Shown piece after piece: positions 45,176-58,000 of a DNA stretch of 64,000 nt (within the stretch, counting starts at the first letter, position 1; every line of letters starts with the position of its first letter). Made by a program: the position numbers and the translations under genes. The DNA comes from Siphonodentalium dalli (lineage: Eukaryota; Mollusca; Scaphopoda; Gadilida; Siphonodentaliidae): contig CP136069.1 of NCBI GenBank assembly GCA_032622095.1, positions 161,499,043-161,563,042 of the forward strand. Direction: 5' to 3'. A model generated the notes under the pieces. That model had not been told where the DNA came from, ran no database searches, and was given only the letters and a program-made list of their open reading frames with translations.

Positions 45176-46199
45176 TTCCGAATGACGTCCAGGGAAAATA
45201 CTAAAAAAATAATACAAACAAACGTATACGTATAAATTATAGTGTCACTTTTGTATTCCACATATATATTCATTGGCATGAGGCAAATGTGTTCCGCGAA
45301 ATTATATAAAGGGACATTGCGGAAATAGATGATCTACAACGAGTCCCCAGTTTATAGCGGAATTATTAAAACGAGTCCAGACATAATTTACTGGACGAGT
45401 TGTAGATTCTTTTTATTACATGATCCAAAACTTAGACAAAACATACTTAAATCAACAAGTGGAACGCGAAACTAACATCGGCTTCTATAAGGCATGCGAT
45501 GACGTTTCACGTAACTATGCGCTGTTTGTCCACCTAAAGAAATAGTCCCGGATAAATAAAGACTCATCGGCGTATTTAATGGAGTATATTTAATGATATA
45601 ACTTTTCAAACTCTTCTTTCATTATAGTTTGTTGGAAAAAATATTGGAAGCCATAGTATTTTGAGACGTATCGTACGGAATGTAAACAGACGACAAACCT
45701 GAACCCAAGGGTCACCTGGCACTATTTCCTGTTATCAAACGAACGTTTAATATCACAATTTATAGAATGGGTTTATTGAATGGAATAAGGGTAGGATCAT
45801 GTAATAAATGTTTTTATTCCACACCCGTTAGTGTGTATTCAACGGAATCGCAGCCATTGGATACATATGAATACATGGATAGTGGTCTATACTACAAGTG
45901 GAATACAATCCGAATCTACTTCGAATTGACGTGTTTGCTATATAAGAGCGATGACGTACATATATATAACATCAACGATAAGCTTCGATTGTGCACAGAA
46001 ACATGTATTTACCGGATTTTAATCAGACTCAAATAACTATAAAGGTAGTTATAATATAATATCTATGGTAGTCAGTCGTTGAGTAAATATGTCCGTACAA
46101 GGGTGTGGAATAAATACATATCACAACTTACATCATAATCTAAAATATGTCATCGAACTCGTTGTGGACGGCTCATATATAATCACACTTCTGACTATG
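45176..46199. other. no gene recognised
   Basis: Contains an 89-codon frame (45767-46036) with no recognisable domain or splice context. No complete repeat seen. Confidence 0.35.
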
Positions 46200-46297
46200 G
46201 TTTTCTTGTATTGTATACGCGAGCCGCCATATGGGAGACTAGAGAATGCACTGTCATGGCACACGATCTTTAATGCTCCAGTTATGAAAGGGTTTAA
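46200..46297. mobile_element. type C element, truncated copy (C4)
   Basis: Only a shrunken hairpin (ACGCGAGCCGCCATATGGGA, then GAGAATGCACTG) and the right terminal repeat GCTCCAGTTATGAAAGGG-TTTAA remain. The left end is not recognisable. Confidence 0.55.
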
Positions 46298-47230
46298 ATG
46301 CGAGTTGTGTTTTATCTCTGTATCTTGTACAGCGCGCCTTTCATATTTTCCGAACAAATTACATTCCACAAGGCGATATATACCACATTTTCAACTTATA
46401 TTACCAATGCTCTTTGTCGTTATTTTCATATCTGAATGTCGAGTCATACATTGTACGCGTGTTTGTCGCGTTTTTATCGCTACATGTCCCTGGTGCAAGG
46501 GTTAATATATCCATTATCTCACGTTCGAAAGACGAAATGAGCGCAAATACTCTCAACTGCGATGGTTTGAAAGCAAGGAAATGCGTATAGTGTGTTTCGA
46601 TCGCGGATAAGTACATCCGGTTGGAACAATAGTGCGCATGTCTAATGACATCGATCAGTACTTCCGGTTTATAGAAAGGTGCGCATGCGAAATGCATTAA
46701 ACGACTTCTTTGTTATTCACCTATAGGTACTTGATTGCGTCCATTAATATAGCATGAATTATGAAATCGTTTCGACTTTCGAACAAACACGATGGATGTG
46801 ACAGTCTAGGACGCTGTGAATGACAGCGATAAAGCGGACCTCAGCTGACACCATGCGTTTGCTATCATACCTTCAGCCATTTATAATAGATCATGCCATG
46901 AATCTCTAACCTGGTTTCGGTCGTATAGAGATCATATTCCACCAGTTCACAACCTGGGATTTTTTTTTGATTCTGACGAGGAACAATATAACAGTGAAGA
47001 AATAACGCAGTTAATATATTTCGTAGTTAATAAATACCTGTTGTTCCACAGTAGTTGAAGGTGTCGGTTCGGGTCTTCGATATCACATGAATAAACCGAC
47101 TTTTGTGAGCCCGATTTTATAATGTCATGCAATATTGAGTTGGGACCTTCGCCTACTATGGAATACATTACTATAAGGAACAGGTATTAATAAAGAAATA
47201 TATTACCTGCGTTATTTTCCAATCGTTTAA
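46298..47230. other. no gene recognised
   Basis: No exon, RNA gene or complete repeat recognised. Confidence 0.35.
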
Positions 47231-47577
47231 AAGGGTATTGTACACTAAAATCGGCCATTTATAAGACCATATCCTTTTATATTCAGCAGAATATATGCAA
47301 CAAATTAATTAATTTGAGCCCTGGATGAGTGCAAAATACACTCATGTGCTCTATGAACGATCCAAACAACATGGTAATTATAATGAAAATGAATTTATGA
47401 CTGGAGTCATAAATTAATTTTCATTATAATTACCATGTTATTTGCATCGCTCATTGAGCATACAAGTGTATTTTGCACTTATCCATGGCTCAAATTCATT
47501 CATTTGTTGCGTATATTGTGTTAAATATAAAAGGAGATGGTCCCATAAATGGCCGGATTCAGTGTACAATACCCCTC
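47231..47577. mobile_element. family D palindromic MITE, intact copy
   Basis: Almost the whole element is one inverted repeat with arms of about 170 bp, centred at ATGACTGGAGTCAT (about 47404). Left end GGGTATTGTACACTAAAATC, right end GATTCAGTGTACAATACCC. The left flank is TTTAA, suggesting TTAA targeting. Partial copies lie at about 11458, 12017, 53057, 61870, 62590 and 63090-63298. No coding capacity. Confidence 0.75.
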
Positions 47578-48044
47578 TAAAGTTCCCCGTCAGAAGACCA
47601 AAACGTTCCTAGGTTATGAACTGGTGGAATATGATCTCTACGTAGCCAGAGTAAATATTCATAGTATGATCGAGGTATATTATACCTGCATATATACATT
47701 TACCGATTTCAGTTGCATCCATTTGATATCGGATTTCTAAACAGCATTAGTCCGAATTGTTTTACATTACGCTGAGCGAAGATAATACCGAGACTTCGTA
47801 TGTTTTAGAGAGTCGTCCGTGCGCATGCGCTTTGGTAAATAAATGCCCAGTTACTGTATACGTTCCTATAATGTCTTTTTTCCAATTATACAATACGATC
47901 CGAATGTCTTAGTCGGGAGTTACAAAAGTTCGTTTAAAGATGCTCTGTCCGATTTGACCATCTGTGTGTATCGATACCAGAAAACAAGAGAAAGACATCG
48001 GAGCATAATCACAGACAACATGCTCACGTTTGATCACTTTTCGA
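47578..48044. other. no gene recognised, upstream of LINE remnant
   Basis: May contain decayed LINE sequence just before 48045, but nothing could be aligned with confidence. Confidence 0.3.
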
Positions 48045-48498
48045 AAATTATATAAAGGGATGGTCCGACCACATTTGGAAAATGCACAACAAGCATGGAA
48101 ACCCTACCTACAAAACACATATCGAACGAATAGAAGGCGTACAGAGCATGGCAACTAAATTAACACCAGGGCTAAATGACCTCGAAAACGACACAACATT
48201 TGGAATTTCAACACTTCAATACAGAAGACATTGAGGTGACATGATAGAGTGTTAATGTTAACACATATGACCAAGAAGTCGCAGACGTACTCACAAGAAT
48301 ACCTTAATACTGACAAAAGAACTATAGGGGACTCAATTGCAAACTATACTTAGAGGGAACTACAACACAAGGTAATATTCATTCAGTCAGAGATTAGAGG
48401 AAATATGGAACAACCTACCAGAAGAAGTTGTATATTCAGAAAACATGAACCAATTTAAGAACGACCTCGGTAACATGTGGTTACAAATTGATGGCTAA
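48045..48498 (+). pseudogene. LINE ORF2 C-terminal remnant (CR1/L2-like)
   Basis: In one frame KLYKGMVRPHLENAQQAWKP, then after a frameshift ERIEGVQSMATKLTPGL, LQYRRH-stop-GDMIE, and finally EEIWNNLPEEVVYSENMNQF with a stop at 48496-48498. This is the well-known thumb/C-terminal part of non-LTR retrotransposon reverse transcriptases ('YK.MVRPHLEY...W.PY', 'IE..Q..ATKL..GL', 'YRR.RGDMIE', 'WN.LPEEVV.A..V..FK..LD'). At least one frameshift and one in-frame stop make it dead. Confidence 0.8.
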
Positions 48499-48599
48499 AT
48501 TGAAAACTAATATGACAAATCTCTCAAACAGGCAACAAGTCTCTATAACAGGTGATTCTCCAGTTGACATGCCGTCTATAAATGAGGTGGATACAGTGG

Positions 48600-49470
48600 C
48601 AACCTAGTAAGTAAATAAGTTAGAGGCTAAGAGCACATTAGAATGAGGATTTGATAACCAAATATGGACTTTCGAAAGTGCAACTTTTAACACGTTTTTA
48701 ATTTTTGTCAAGCAAAAAAATATTCGAATGATCGCCTCTAATGAAGAGTGCCCACGTATGCAACCATCGCCAAAAAAGCGGTATACATATTATAAAGAGC
48801 GTACTCAAATAAGATAATTTTACTAGTTTTCAATATAAACCCGAGGGATGCTTTTGTGGATTTTCGCGATGACTATGCCATGCAAATTATGGTGATTGCA
48901 AGTTTTTTTTCCCTTCTTATTTGTCTGGCATAAGCTGAACATTAACTCGGGAAAGTTTGACAAATATGGTCTCAAATCGGACATTGAATCTTTAAAGGCC
49001 AGGTTACTGCTCAGATATAAATAGAGGGTCTCTAATTAGTCGCAATTCTATACGAAATGTATTAACCGAGTGCAATCGAATTTAGTGGACTAGGTTAATA
49101 ATTTTCGTAGTGAATTGTGATTCACTTGAGACTCATTTTATCACATAATCTCACATTTTAGCAAGGAAAATCTCGAAACGGCTGGGGTTAAACAAATTAA
49201 TACTGAATTCCTTATCAAAACCAAGGAGAAAGTAAAGACACCTCCAAGAAAAAATATAGTTCCATTTAAATGTGTCTTTTCATGTTGAAAAAACTGTTCA
49301 ACCACACTTATCATCCATAGCTGTATCACAGTCAACACTAAATAAACCAACACAAATGGAATAGCATAATTATATTCAATTAACTTAATAATAAAGTTAT
49401 GGAATTGACATCTATAATATTGCGCTAAGCTTTTGTCACTGCGCGTGTCGATAATACACGTGTTTCTTAC
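48600..49470. repeat. old dispersed repeat shared with 4.6-5.3 kb
   Basis: Several phrases match 4.6-5.3 kb (see that entry), partly in inverted order: AGGGATGCTTTTGTGGATTT then TCGCGATG near 48850 against the complement near 5157, and GTCGATAATACACGTGT near 49447. Diverged, no coding capacity. Confidence 0.45.
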
Positions 49471-50353
49471 TAAATTATATGAGGCCGGACTTAGGGGCTA
49501 ATTATGTGATAAAGATTCCTTTGATCGTCCGCAAAAGAAAACACTTTGAAACTCTCAATCATACATGTACTTGTATCAAGATTCTTATATGTACATTTTG
49601 GAATTTCTCACAAAGAATGCCCCATGTCCACTTTTGTTTAAATATCACCACTTCTTTCAGTTTTTATACCCAAAGTACGTGGGTATACATGACCTGAATC
49701 ACTGTGTTCGTCCGTAGAAGCAATTTTAAAAGTGCATGCTTTAATTCTTCATTTTATCAATCATTTTGAAATGTGTGTATATACGTATAATTTTCTTTCT
49801 GGTTGTACGCAGGTCTGCAAATTTCATAACTTGGCGTAACCTTCACGCGAAATGCATCTATAGCTACGTCTCTGTCTGCAGATATACATGTCACTGACTC
49901 AGTATGAGTGTTCATTACTCCAATGTGCGTGAACAAATTCTCACTTCTAATAAGCGAAATGGCCATGTATCGATCGGAATGGCACATTAATATGTCCCTC
50001 AACTCAGACCATATAGACATAAGACGACGCGCATGTTAATCGAGGATCTTTTATCGAATGAGTTGAGGATATATTTCACAAGGATTTTGCGCCAGAATGT
50101 AACTATATATGCGCCGTCCGCAACGAGTTCGATAAATGATTTGAGATTATGATGCAAGTTGTGTTCTGTATTTATTTCACATTGATGTGTCAGATAAGTT
50201 CAATTCTTGACTCTGCATGGGGTCAATTGATATTGTAGCTACCATAATTGTGATTTGTGTGTGGCGAAAGCTGGTAATTTTTGGTTCATCTCACATAATC
50301 TATACGTCATCGATCTATATGACAGCATCAACACGAAGTAGTTCCGGCTTTTA
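49471..50353. other. no gene recognised
   Basis: About 49890-50020 (CTCAGTATGAGTGTTCATTA, ATCGATCGGAATGGCACATT) resembles about 54608-54730, another old dispersed repeat. No exon seen. Confidence 0.4.
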
Positions 50354-50357
50354 TTAA

Positions 50358-50749
50358 CCCTTTACCCAACAGAAGGGCCCTGTGCCAATGCATTCTCTTA
50401 TATATGCGAGTCGACCATAGGTCGCCTCGCATATATAAGAGAATGCATTGGCTTAACACATTAAAAATTATAAAATTGTTAAAGAATGTAAGAAAAAATG
50501 GTAAAAAGTGTTAAAAAAAGATTTTTTTTAGGCCAATGCATTCTCTTATATATGCGAGGCGACCTATGGTCGACTCGCATATATAAGAGAATGCATTGGC
50601 ACAGGGTATAACTGTAACTATCACAATGTGGTCAAGGAGCCGGTTCCAATGATATCCATATTTGTATGGTTCTATTGAGACAGACCGAAGATATTTTAGG
50701 CTGTTGAAGCTTTATTTGGCCGGTTTTGGCCGGTTTGTTGGGTAAAGGG
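50358..50749. mobile_element. type B double-hairpin MITE (copy B2)
   Basis: TTAA at 50354-50357 and 50750-50753. Ends CCCTTTACCCAACAGAAGGG and its inverted counterpart; double-hairpin core; then the B-specific tail (CTATCACAATGTGGTC...CAGACCGAAGATATTTTAGG). The spacer between the hairpins is longer than in B1 (AAAATTGTTAAAGAATGTAA) and echoes the type A spacer. Confidence 0.85.
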
Positions 50750-50753
50750 TTAA

Positions 50754-51067
50754 TAAGATGTGACATTTTTGCCCAGAACAGCTTGTTATCGAACTAGGTG
50801 AATAACGCTTCAATTTGCCCTTAGGCCGAGTAATATCACTTTACGACATCACAAATCCGAGTAATATGGTTTTACGACATGATTTAACTATAGCTCACTG
50901 CTCAATACATTCGGCACACGCTCGTCGAAATCGGACATTTCAACTTCGAAATAGGCGACAAATTCGGACGAAGGAGTGAATTCCGATTGCGCTAAATAAT
51001 GTGATTAATGATAATAGATTTTTAATCTAATAAATTATCTAATTAATAAATAGGCTATTAATGTAAA
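50754..51067. other. no gene recognised
   Basis: Short AT-rich stretch, no feature beyond a repeated GAGTAATAT..TTTACGACAT phrase. Confidence 0.35.
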
Positions 51068-51189
51068 GGGTTTGATATTGTTTACCTCATATCAGCCCTC
51101 GGTAACCTCATATCAACCTTCGACCTTGGGCCTCAGGATGATATGAGGTTATCTCGGGCTGATATCGGGCCTAATATCAAACAAACCAA
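51068..51189. repeat. imperfect hairpin, about 50-bp arms
   Basis: GGTTTGATATTGTTTACCTC on the left is roughly mirrored by AATATCAAACAAACC on the right; TCATATCAGCCC and GGGCTGATAT, and AACCTCATATCA and TGATATGAGGTT, also pair. MITE-like, no coding capacity. Confidence 0.6.
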
Positions 51190-51980
51190 GTAATATATAT
51201 ATATATATATTCCATGCGCCGACAAGTGGGTCCCTATATAAGCGGGAAAAGACTAATCAAATTGTCAAATTTAGCCAGTGCCAATAATTTGGTCTACTCC
51301 ACTACCCCCCCAAAAAAGCAACAATAAGAATCGAGACTCCACTTCTACGCGCGTGGCTAAGGATAGGTATTGTTTATTGTCATTCAGTTTTGTTTGTTTT
51401 TTCTTTTCTTCGTACCATAATATCTTGGTTGGAAGATTAAACATATCTATCTATCTATCTATCTACATTGTATATACTAAGTATATATTCAACGTACATG
51501 TGGTATATGTAGTAATGTGTATTCACTGCATGCATGGTTGTGGTTTTGTTGAATATGTGTGCGTCACACATATGGGTGTGGAATACATTAACCGTTATGT
51601 TAACATTAACCGATGTGTGCACTGCAATTTGGAGATTGGTCACATACGGGCTTATCCCATGTAGAGATTTTGCCATTTTAGACATTGTTGGATCATGATT
51701 ATGCATTGCGAACGGCGATAAAGGCCTCCTGTGCGTTCTTAATTATCCACTCGTAAGTATGAGTAACTGGAAAGAACGCTGAATATATCGTGCCGTTATG
51801 AGTCGGGGATGATGGAAGCATCCAGGGATACTAAAAATAAAGTTTAGTCAAAATTGTTGGGTTATCAAAAGGCGGGTTAATGAATGGGTCCAGAAGTTGG
51901 GTTAAATTCTTGTGTTAGATTAGTTTAGTTAATAATCACAGGTTTTCGGTTGCGCCCCTTGATAAAGATTTCTGGATCTG

Positions 51981-51981
<1 letters not shown>
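51190..51981. other. no gene recognised; microsatellites
   Basis: (AT)n at about 51194-51210 and (CTAT)n at about 51447-51466. The 128-codon frame at 51278-51664 runs through low-complexity sequence and is not supported. Confidence 0.45.

Positions 51982-52055
<74 letters not shown>
51982..52055. repeat. (CT)n microsatellite, about 36 units
   Basis: Uninterrupted CT dinucleotide run. Open frames across it (Leu-Ser or Arg-Glu repeats) are artefacts. Confidence 0.95.
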
Positions 52056-52057
<2 letters not shown>

Positions 52058-52889
52058 ACACAAGTATTCTTTTCCAAGTTGTTCATTTATTCCCAAAAAT
52101 GGAGTCATTATATATGTTACACGTCGTTTCGGACTTTCGTATTGCATACTTGGTTCGAAGTCTGGTTGACTAGAATCTCAGATTATATGGTCAAAACTCA
52201 TCCATTGAGATGAAATATAACTATAGATTTGCATAGGTTTTCTCTAAACCCAATATTTAGTTACTTTTGAGTAACCCTACTAGTTTAGTTACGCATTCTA
52301 TATAACCAAACGTTTAGTCGGATTCGGTTGACTGAACGTTGGGTTACACTTTTATATATATTTTTTTGAGTGGGCAAAGTGAAGTTTTTCCAGAGGAGAA
52401 CACCATTTAGATTTGGAAACTCAATACCCATTCTCCAAAAAGTAGACAAAATGTTATTAAAACGGACCTTTTAAATACTTTTACAAAAATCGAGTTAATT
52501 CACACCGCTAAAGTGCACGTACCAGAATGAATCCATTTTATTTTTAAACAATATTAAAGATTTTTTTTTTTTTTAAATCACATAACTGTTCCTCTCATTC
52601 TGGGAATCCCAGGACCACCCCTTTGTCCATTATTCCTGCCACCATATTAGAATTTCGCACCAAATATATAGCTTGATATCAGTATACAGTGAGTAACTTT
52701 GTGGATTGCAACGGCCATATTAGAAAACATCCAACAGTTAGTAATATTGAACCACCACCAGCCACCAAGACAGTTAGTAAGTTATGGTTGCACCACCACC
52801 ATGCAGCCACCAAGACAGTTAGTAAGTTATGGTTGCACCACCACCATGCAGCCACAAAGACCGTACAAATAGAATTTCAAGGATTTGGA
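52056..52889. other. no gene; contains two 45-bp tandem units
   Basis: About 52760-52855 has two direct copies of a block beginning GCCACCAAGACAGTTAGTAA and ending CACCACCACCATGCA. The 213-codon frame at 52689-53330 is open mainly because it runs through this block and then through families E and D, so it is rejected as a gene. Confidence 0.6.
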
Positions 52890-53330
52890 AATTACGGTCT
52901 GGTTGAATGGGATGCAGTTGGAAATTCAAATGTGGAAGCTAGCCCCTCAGCGGGCATCATCTTGACACGTCCCTGTGGTGGCTTAATGGGCAGCTGCTCG
53001 ATAAATACCTACATAAATGTATGTAGTACATGGTGTCTCAGAATAAAACTCCTTAAAGGGGTACTGTACACTACATCCGGTAATTTATGGGACCATCTCC
53101 TTTTATACTCAACAGAATATATGCAAGAAATGAATGAATTTGAGCCATTGGTAGTGAACAAAAAAAAACTAATGTGCTCCATGAACGATTCAAACAACGT
53201 GGTAACTACAATGAAAATTACTCCAGTCCGAGGGTCCTATAGAAGGGACAGCGGGGTTTTTGTTTATCACAATCCCAACTTTGGTCCAAATTTTTCAACA
53301 GTTGGAAGGCAATATATCAGGGTTGTATAA
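52890..53330. mobile_element. family E pieces flanking a family D half-element
   Basis: 52890-52978 ends in GACACGTCCCTG (family E end). About 53057-53216 is the left arm of family D (AAAGGGGTACTGTACACTAC, ATTTATGGGACCATCTCC, CAACGTGGTAACTACAATGA). 53221-53330 resembles family E again in the other orientation (CCAACTTTGGTCCAAATTTT). This looks like a family D insertion into a family E element. Confidence 0.5.
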
Positions 53331-53453
53331 TCACAAAACTCAAATACATGTTGCACGTATTCGCGGATGAAAGGTCAAATACAGATTCAGTGATGATTGC
53401 ACCTTCGTGCAGGTGTATATACGAACATAAACACTTACGACATTTAACAGCTT

Positions 53454-53853
53454 TTAACCCTTTACCCAACAAAACGGCCAAAACCGGCCAAATAAAGCTT
53501 CAACAGCCTATAATATCTTCGGTCTGCCTCAATAGAACCATACAAATATAGATATCATTGGAACCGGCTCCTTGACCACATTGTGATAGTTACAGTTATG
53601 CCCTGTGCCAATGCATTCTCTTATATATGCGAGTCGACCATAGGTCGCCTCGCATATATAAGAGAATGCATTGGCCTAAAAAAAAACTTTTTTTAACACG
53701 TTTTACCATTTTTTCTTACATTCTTTAACAATTTTATAATTTGTAATGTGTTAAGCCAATGCATTCTCTTATATATGCGAGGCGACCTATGGTCGACTCG
53801 CATATATAAGAGAATGCATTGGAACAGGGCCCTTCTGTTGGGTAAAGGGTTAA
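53454..53853. mobile_element. type B double-hairpin MITE (copy B3), opposite orientation
   Basis: TTAA-CCCTTTACCCAACAAAACGG on the left and TTCTGTTGGGTAAAGGG-TTAA on the right. Here the B-specific tail comes first (ATATCTTCGGTCTGCCTCAA, TTGACCACATTGTGATAG) and the double-hairpin core follows, so this copy is reversed relative to B1, B2 and B4. Confidence 0.85.
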
Positions 53854-55004
53854 AACATGTCTGTCGCTTTCCAACGGTAATGGACTCGTGACTGGACATT
53901 CAAAAACTAAATGGTCTCGTCCTTCGGGCTCGACAATCTAGTTTCCAAATTTCCAAATAACCCTGACAGAAATCAAAGAGGCATCTCACAGATTGTTATA
54001 CTATCATCGACGTTATTTTTCCTCCCTTGTCACGCGTATATAGTCATATATATACCGGTAGGTGTATGACCGACTATCGACCCATTGGACTCTCGAAGTT
54101 CGAACCCTTGGACGGTTGAACCCTCGGACTTTTGAACCCTCGGACTATCGAACCCTCGGACTATTGAACCCTCGGACTAATGTATATATTATACTGTACC
54201 CATTTGGAAGTATGTATATACAATATGTTAACAAATACACGAGATATTGATATACCTGCTTCATATGCTCTGAAATATACTTGGCATGATGGTCATCGCC
54301 ATTTTCCAGTTGTTTTCAGTTTTTCGCACAGAAGTGAGACAAACGCTCTTTATTTATAACATATCAAGAATAGACTAACAATAAACGCTCTTTTCTGTTT
54401 GTCTGGAAACCAAACACCGTGTTCAAAGTTGAATTTTTATGACCGCACTGAGTCTTTCGGGGATATATAGTGCTCGTATAAAGGTAGCTAGTTTATGTAT
54501 TTATCGAATTATTTCGATACCGGGAAAAATTCAAAAGCGAATATTATTATGTGTTTATGGAGCGAAAACCGCCATGTGGTTTTAACTATATATCTCAGAT
54601 TTTAGGGACTCAGTATGAGTGTTCATTGCCTCAAAAGTGCTTGATTTCGTGAGCGTGAACAAATTCTCATTTCTTATCGAAATGTCCATGCATATCGATC
54701 GGAATGGCACATTGAGATGTCCCTCAATTCAGATCAAGATTGAAAATCGATCCCGAGTTTCGTCCATGTCGGGGTTCTAACCTCATCTAGTCCAGACTGC
54801 GATGTCTTACTACTGTTGGATTTCAAAGGTAGACAAGTCATACCTCAGAATTCGGTGACTTGTTTTAATAAAAAAAATTAAATCAAACTCTATATATGAA
54901 TCATATGAAAATCACATCAACATAAAGCAAACATAAAGCTCTTTCCATCAATGTATCACATTATTATAATCAATAAATTTGAAAAATGATCAAGGAAATG
55001 GTTG
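53854..55004. other. no gene; small tandem repeat and dispersed repeats
   Basis: About 54095-54180 has about five units of roughly 15 bp, GAACCCTCGGACTAT; the frame through it is spurious. About 54230-54590 is a copy of the dispersed repeat at 2690-3010 and 17160-17540. About 54608-54730 resembles about 49890-50020. Confidence 0.55.
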
Positions 55005-58000
55005 GGGAGCCCGCATATGTTCCATTTACACGTTTGCGTACAAAAGGTTTGACCCCCTAAAGTTGGTACCAATAATGGAACATTCTGAAAAACCGATTTC
55101 TTAAGTTGCGCATTCCTGGGGTTTAGGGGCCGCTGAACCCCAAAAAGTGCCAAAAATCACTTCTATTTACACTTCCGCGTACATCGATGAATTTTGGTTT
55201 GATGATACTCCTAAGTGTACCGATAAAGAAAACACAACTTAAGAAAGTTATTTTCCTGGGGTTTTCAGATAAGAAAGGGGGTCCCATGCTGAACCCCAAA
55301 ACGTGATTTTTCACTTTTGTTTATACTTTCGCGTACATCCATAATTTTTGGTCTCAAAGTACTTTGATATATACTAATTATAAAAACACAACTTAAGAAG
55401 CAACTTTTCCTGGGGTTTTAAGATAAGAAGGGGATCATCGGGTCACCCCCCAAAACGTAAAAAAATCACTTTTATTTACATGATTGCATTCGTCCAACGT
55501 GTGTGTATGTGCGTACACCCCTGGAACGTTGCAATATTACAACCAATACATCCCTAAATCGATACGATCAACTTAAGAAATATATATTCATGTCGTTTTC
55601 TGATAAGAACGAGACTTGTTACACCCCCCCCCCAACCCCGATCCATTTTCTAGAACTATAAGTGAGCCAGTTTTATGAAAATTATAGCGGAAAATCTAGT
55701 AAAATGTATACAAATGTATATATTTTCGTGAAGCTAAGACATAATGACACTTTTTGGGGCCAAAATTGAAACTCACGATCCAAGATGGCCACCAAAATGG
55801 CCGCCGGAAGTTGAAAATATGACATTTTTTGTGTTTTGTCTGTTAACTGATCATTGCAGCAATTAAATATGTAATTATTGGGGTCCTAACCCTTCCGATC
55901 CCTCAAAAATTCGATTGTACAGAATGCGGTATACAATTTCACAAAAAAATACAATTGGGATTCTATTCATATTTCAACAAGAAATGAGCAGAACCTTGTA
56001 ATACAAGTGAGGCATATCATTACCTATGAATATTCCAAATCACTGGAACCAAAATTCTTACTTTGGCTCAAAATGGCTGCCAATATGGCCGCCAAAATAT
56101 GGAAAATGGTAAATATTACACAGCGTGTCTTGCAATCACTTACAAGTTGTATTGATGTATAGAATGGGCTATTCTGCATTCTATACATTGAATACTAACA
56201 TGTCTGATGCACCATGGTTAATTGTTACTATATTCACCAATGACATCGTCAAAAATATTGGACTTTTCTCTAAAAAAAAATTGACATAAATATTGGCAAA
56301 AATTAAGTTTTCAGGTTTGGACAATTTTTTCAGGTAAAATATAACTCTCTTTGGATTGAAAGGTGTTTATTGCTTTGGTCTATCTTAAATGTGTCGCACT
56401 ACAGTGTTTATAGACCAAATTGCTCAAGATGGCTTCCAAAATGTATTTTTTTTTACATATATCCCGAACATTCTCTGCATTATCCGAAAAGGTAGCAAAT
56501 TGTGACTCACTTGGTTATTATACGTGTTAGTTAATTAACTGACAACTACATGTTCTATTCCCAGTTGTCCCAGTTCCGTATGGAGCATGACAAATTCATT
56601 TTAAAGTATGTAATTTTGCCGAGAACCTCTTTTGTGATTTTGGCCATATCTATTGAAAGGAAATGGGCAGAACATTGAGACAGAACTGAGATGGACCATA
56701 AGCTTTGGCTATTCTGGTCCATTATGATAAAAAAAAATGTCAACAGGATACAGTGTGGATGTCAAGATCGTAACCAGGGAGTTACTCTGTGATCATATGT
56801 GAGTTGAATAGGTATACGGGGAGTTATTGTATGCCATGACTGATGTGAGTAGGTATGGTTATGAGTGGGTTGTCCATGGTAAGATGCATCTATGTATACA
56901 GGGAGAGGTCATGGTCAGATGTGAGGTGCATCGGTATGCATGGAGTGACTGTATGGTGTATTATTGTGTATATCCAGTACGGGTGCACCCGGTGTGCATG
57001 TATGGTCATTGGTGTGGTGTGTGTATATAGCTACATGGTCATATATGTGTTGATTATGTATATATGGAGTGACTGTAAGGTCATGGGTGGGATGTACATG
57101 CGTTGTCTGTATGCTCATGGATGGGGTGTGTGATGTTATGGTTACGGGTAATGTGCATAGGTATACATGGAATGACTGTACGGTCATGATTGAATATGAA
57201 TACCTGGAGTAAGCTGGGTGGACATTATCGAGCGTGTGGGTACATAGGGAGTGTCCTTGTGGTAACGGTGGGATGTATATTTATATATCTCGTGTATGTA
57301 TTATCATTGGTGGGTGTATATGGCTTAGCTGTATTATCATGGAGGGCGTGTATGATTATACAGCGAATTGCTGAATTGTCATGAGTGAGGTGTATATGCA
57401 AGTATGGATTGTTTGAGTCGTCGTTTGTGCGGGTTTTTTTGTATATCTGGAAGGGCTGAATGGCCATTCGTAAGGTTTACATGTATACCTGGAGTGAATG
57501 TATGGTCTAGGGTGGGCTGCATATGTATATCGAGTGGTATGTGACTATGAGTGTCGAATAGGTATACAGGTAGTGACCGTATGGTTAATGGTGATATGAT
57601 TACATGTAGGTATACAAGTAGTGACTGTATGATCATAAATGCAATGAACATCTATACAGGGGGTGACAGGCGTATGAGTATACATGTACCTGGTGTTCCT
57701 GTTTGGTGACTCGTGTCGGTATCATCATGTGTAGGTTATACCAGTACACATACGTGTTGCTTTATTGTCATGGGCGAGGGACATGTGTATATAGCGAGTG
57801 GCTATATGGGCATGGATGAGGTGCATATGCATACATGGAGTGACTATACTGACATGTCATGGCTGGGGTGTATTAGTATATCTTGAGTGGCTATTCGGCT
57901 ATGGTTTGACAAATAGGGATACAGGGATTGACATGTCCAATGTTGAGGTGAATATGTATACAAGGATTGACCATGATCGTGTATGAATGTTTTGAATAGG

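Noticed and set aside
51278..51664. 128-codon open frame
   Set aside because: Runs through (CTAT)n and other low-complexity sequence.
51929..52213. Arg-Glu and Leu-Ser repeat frames on both strands
   Set aside because: They are a (CT)n microsatellite.
52689..53330. 213-codon open frame, the longest in the window
   Set aside because: It runs through a duplicated 45-bp block and then through family E and D repeat sequence; no domain is recognisable.
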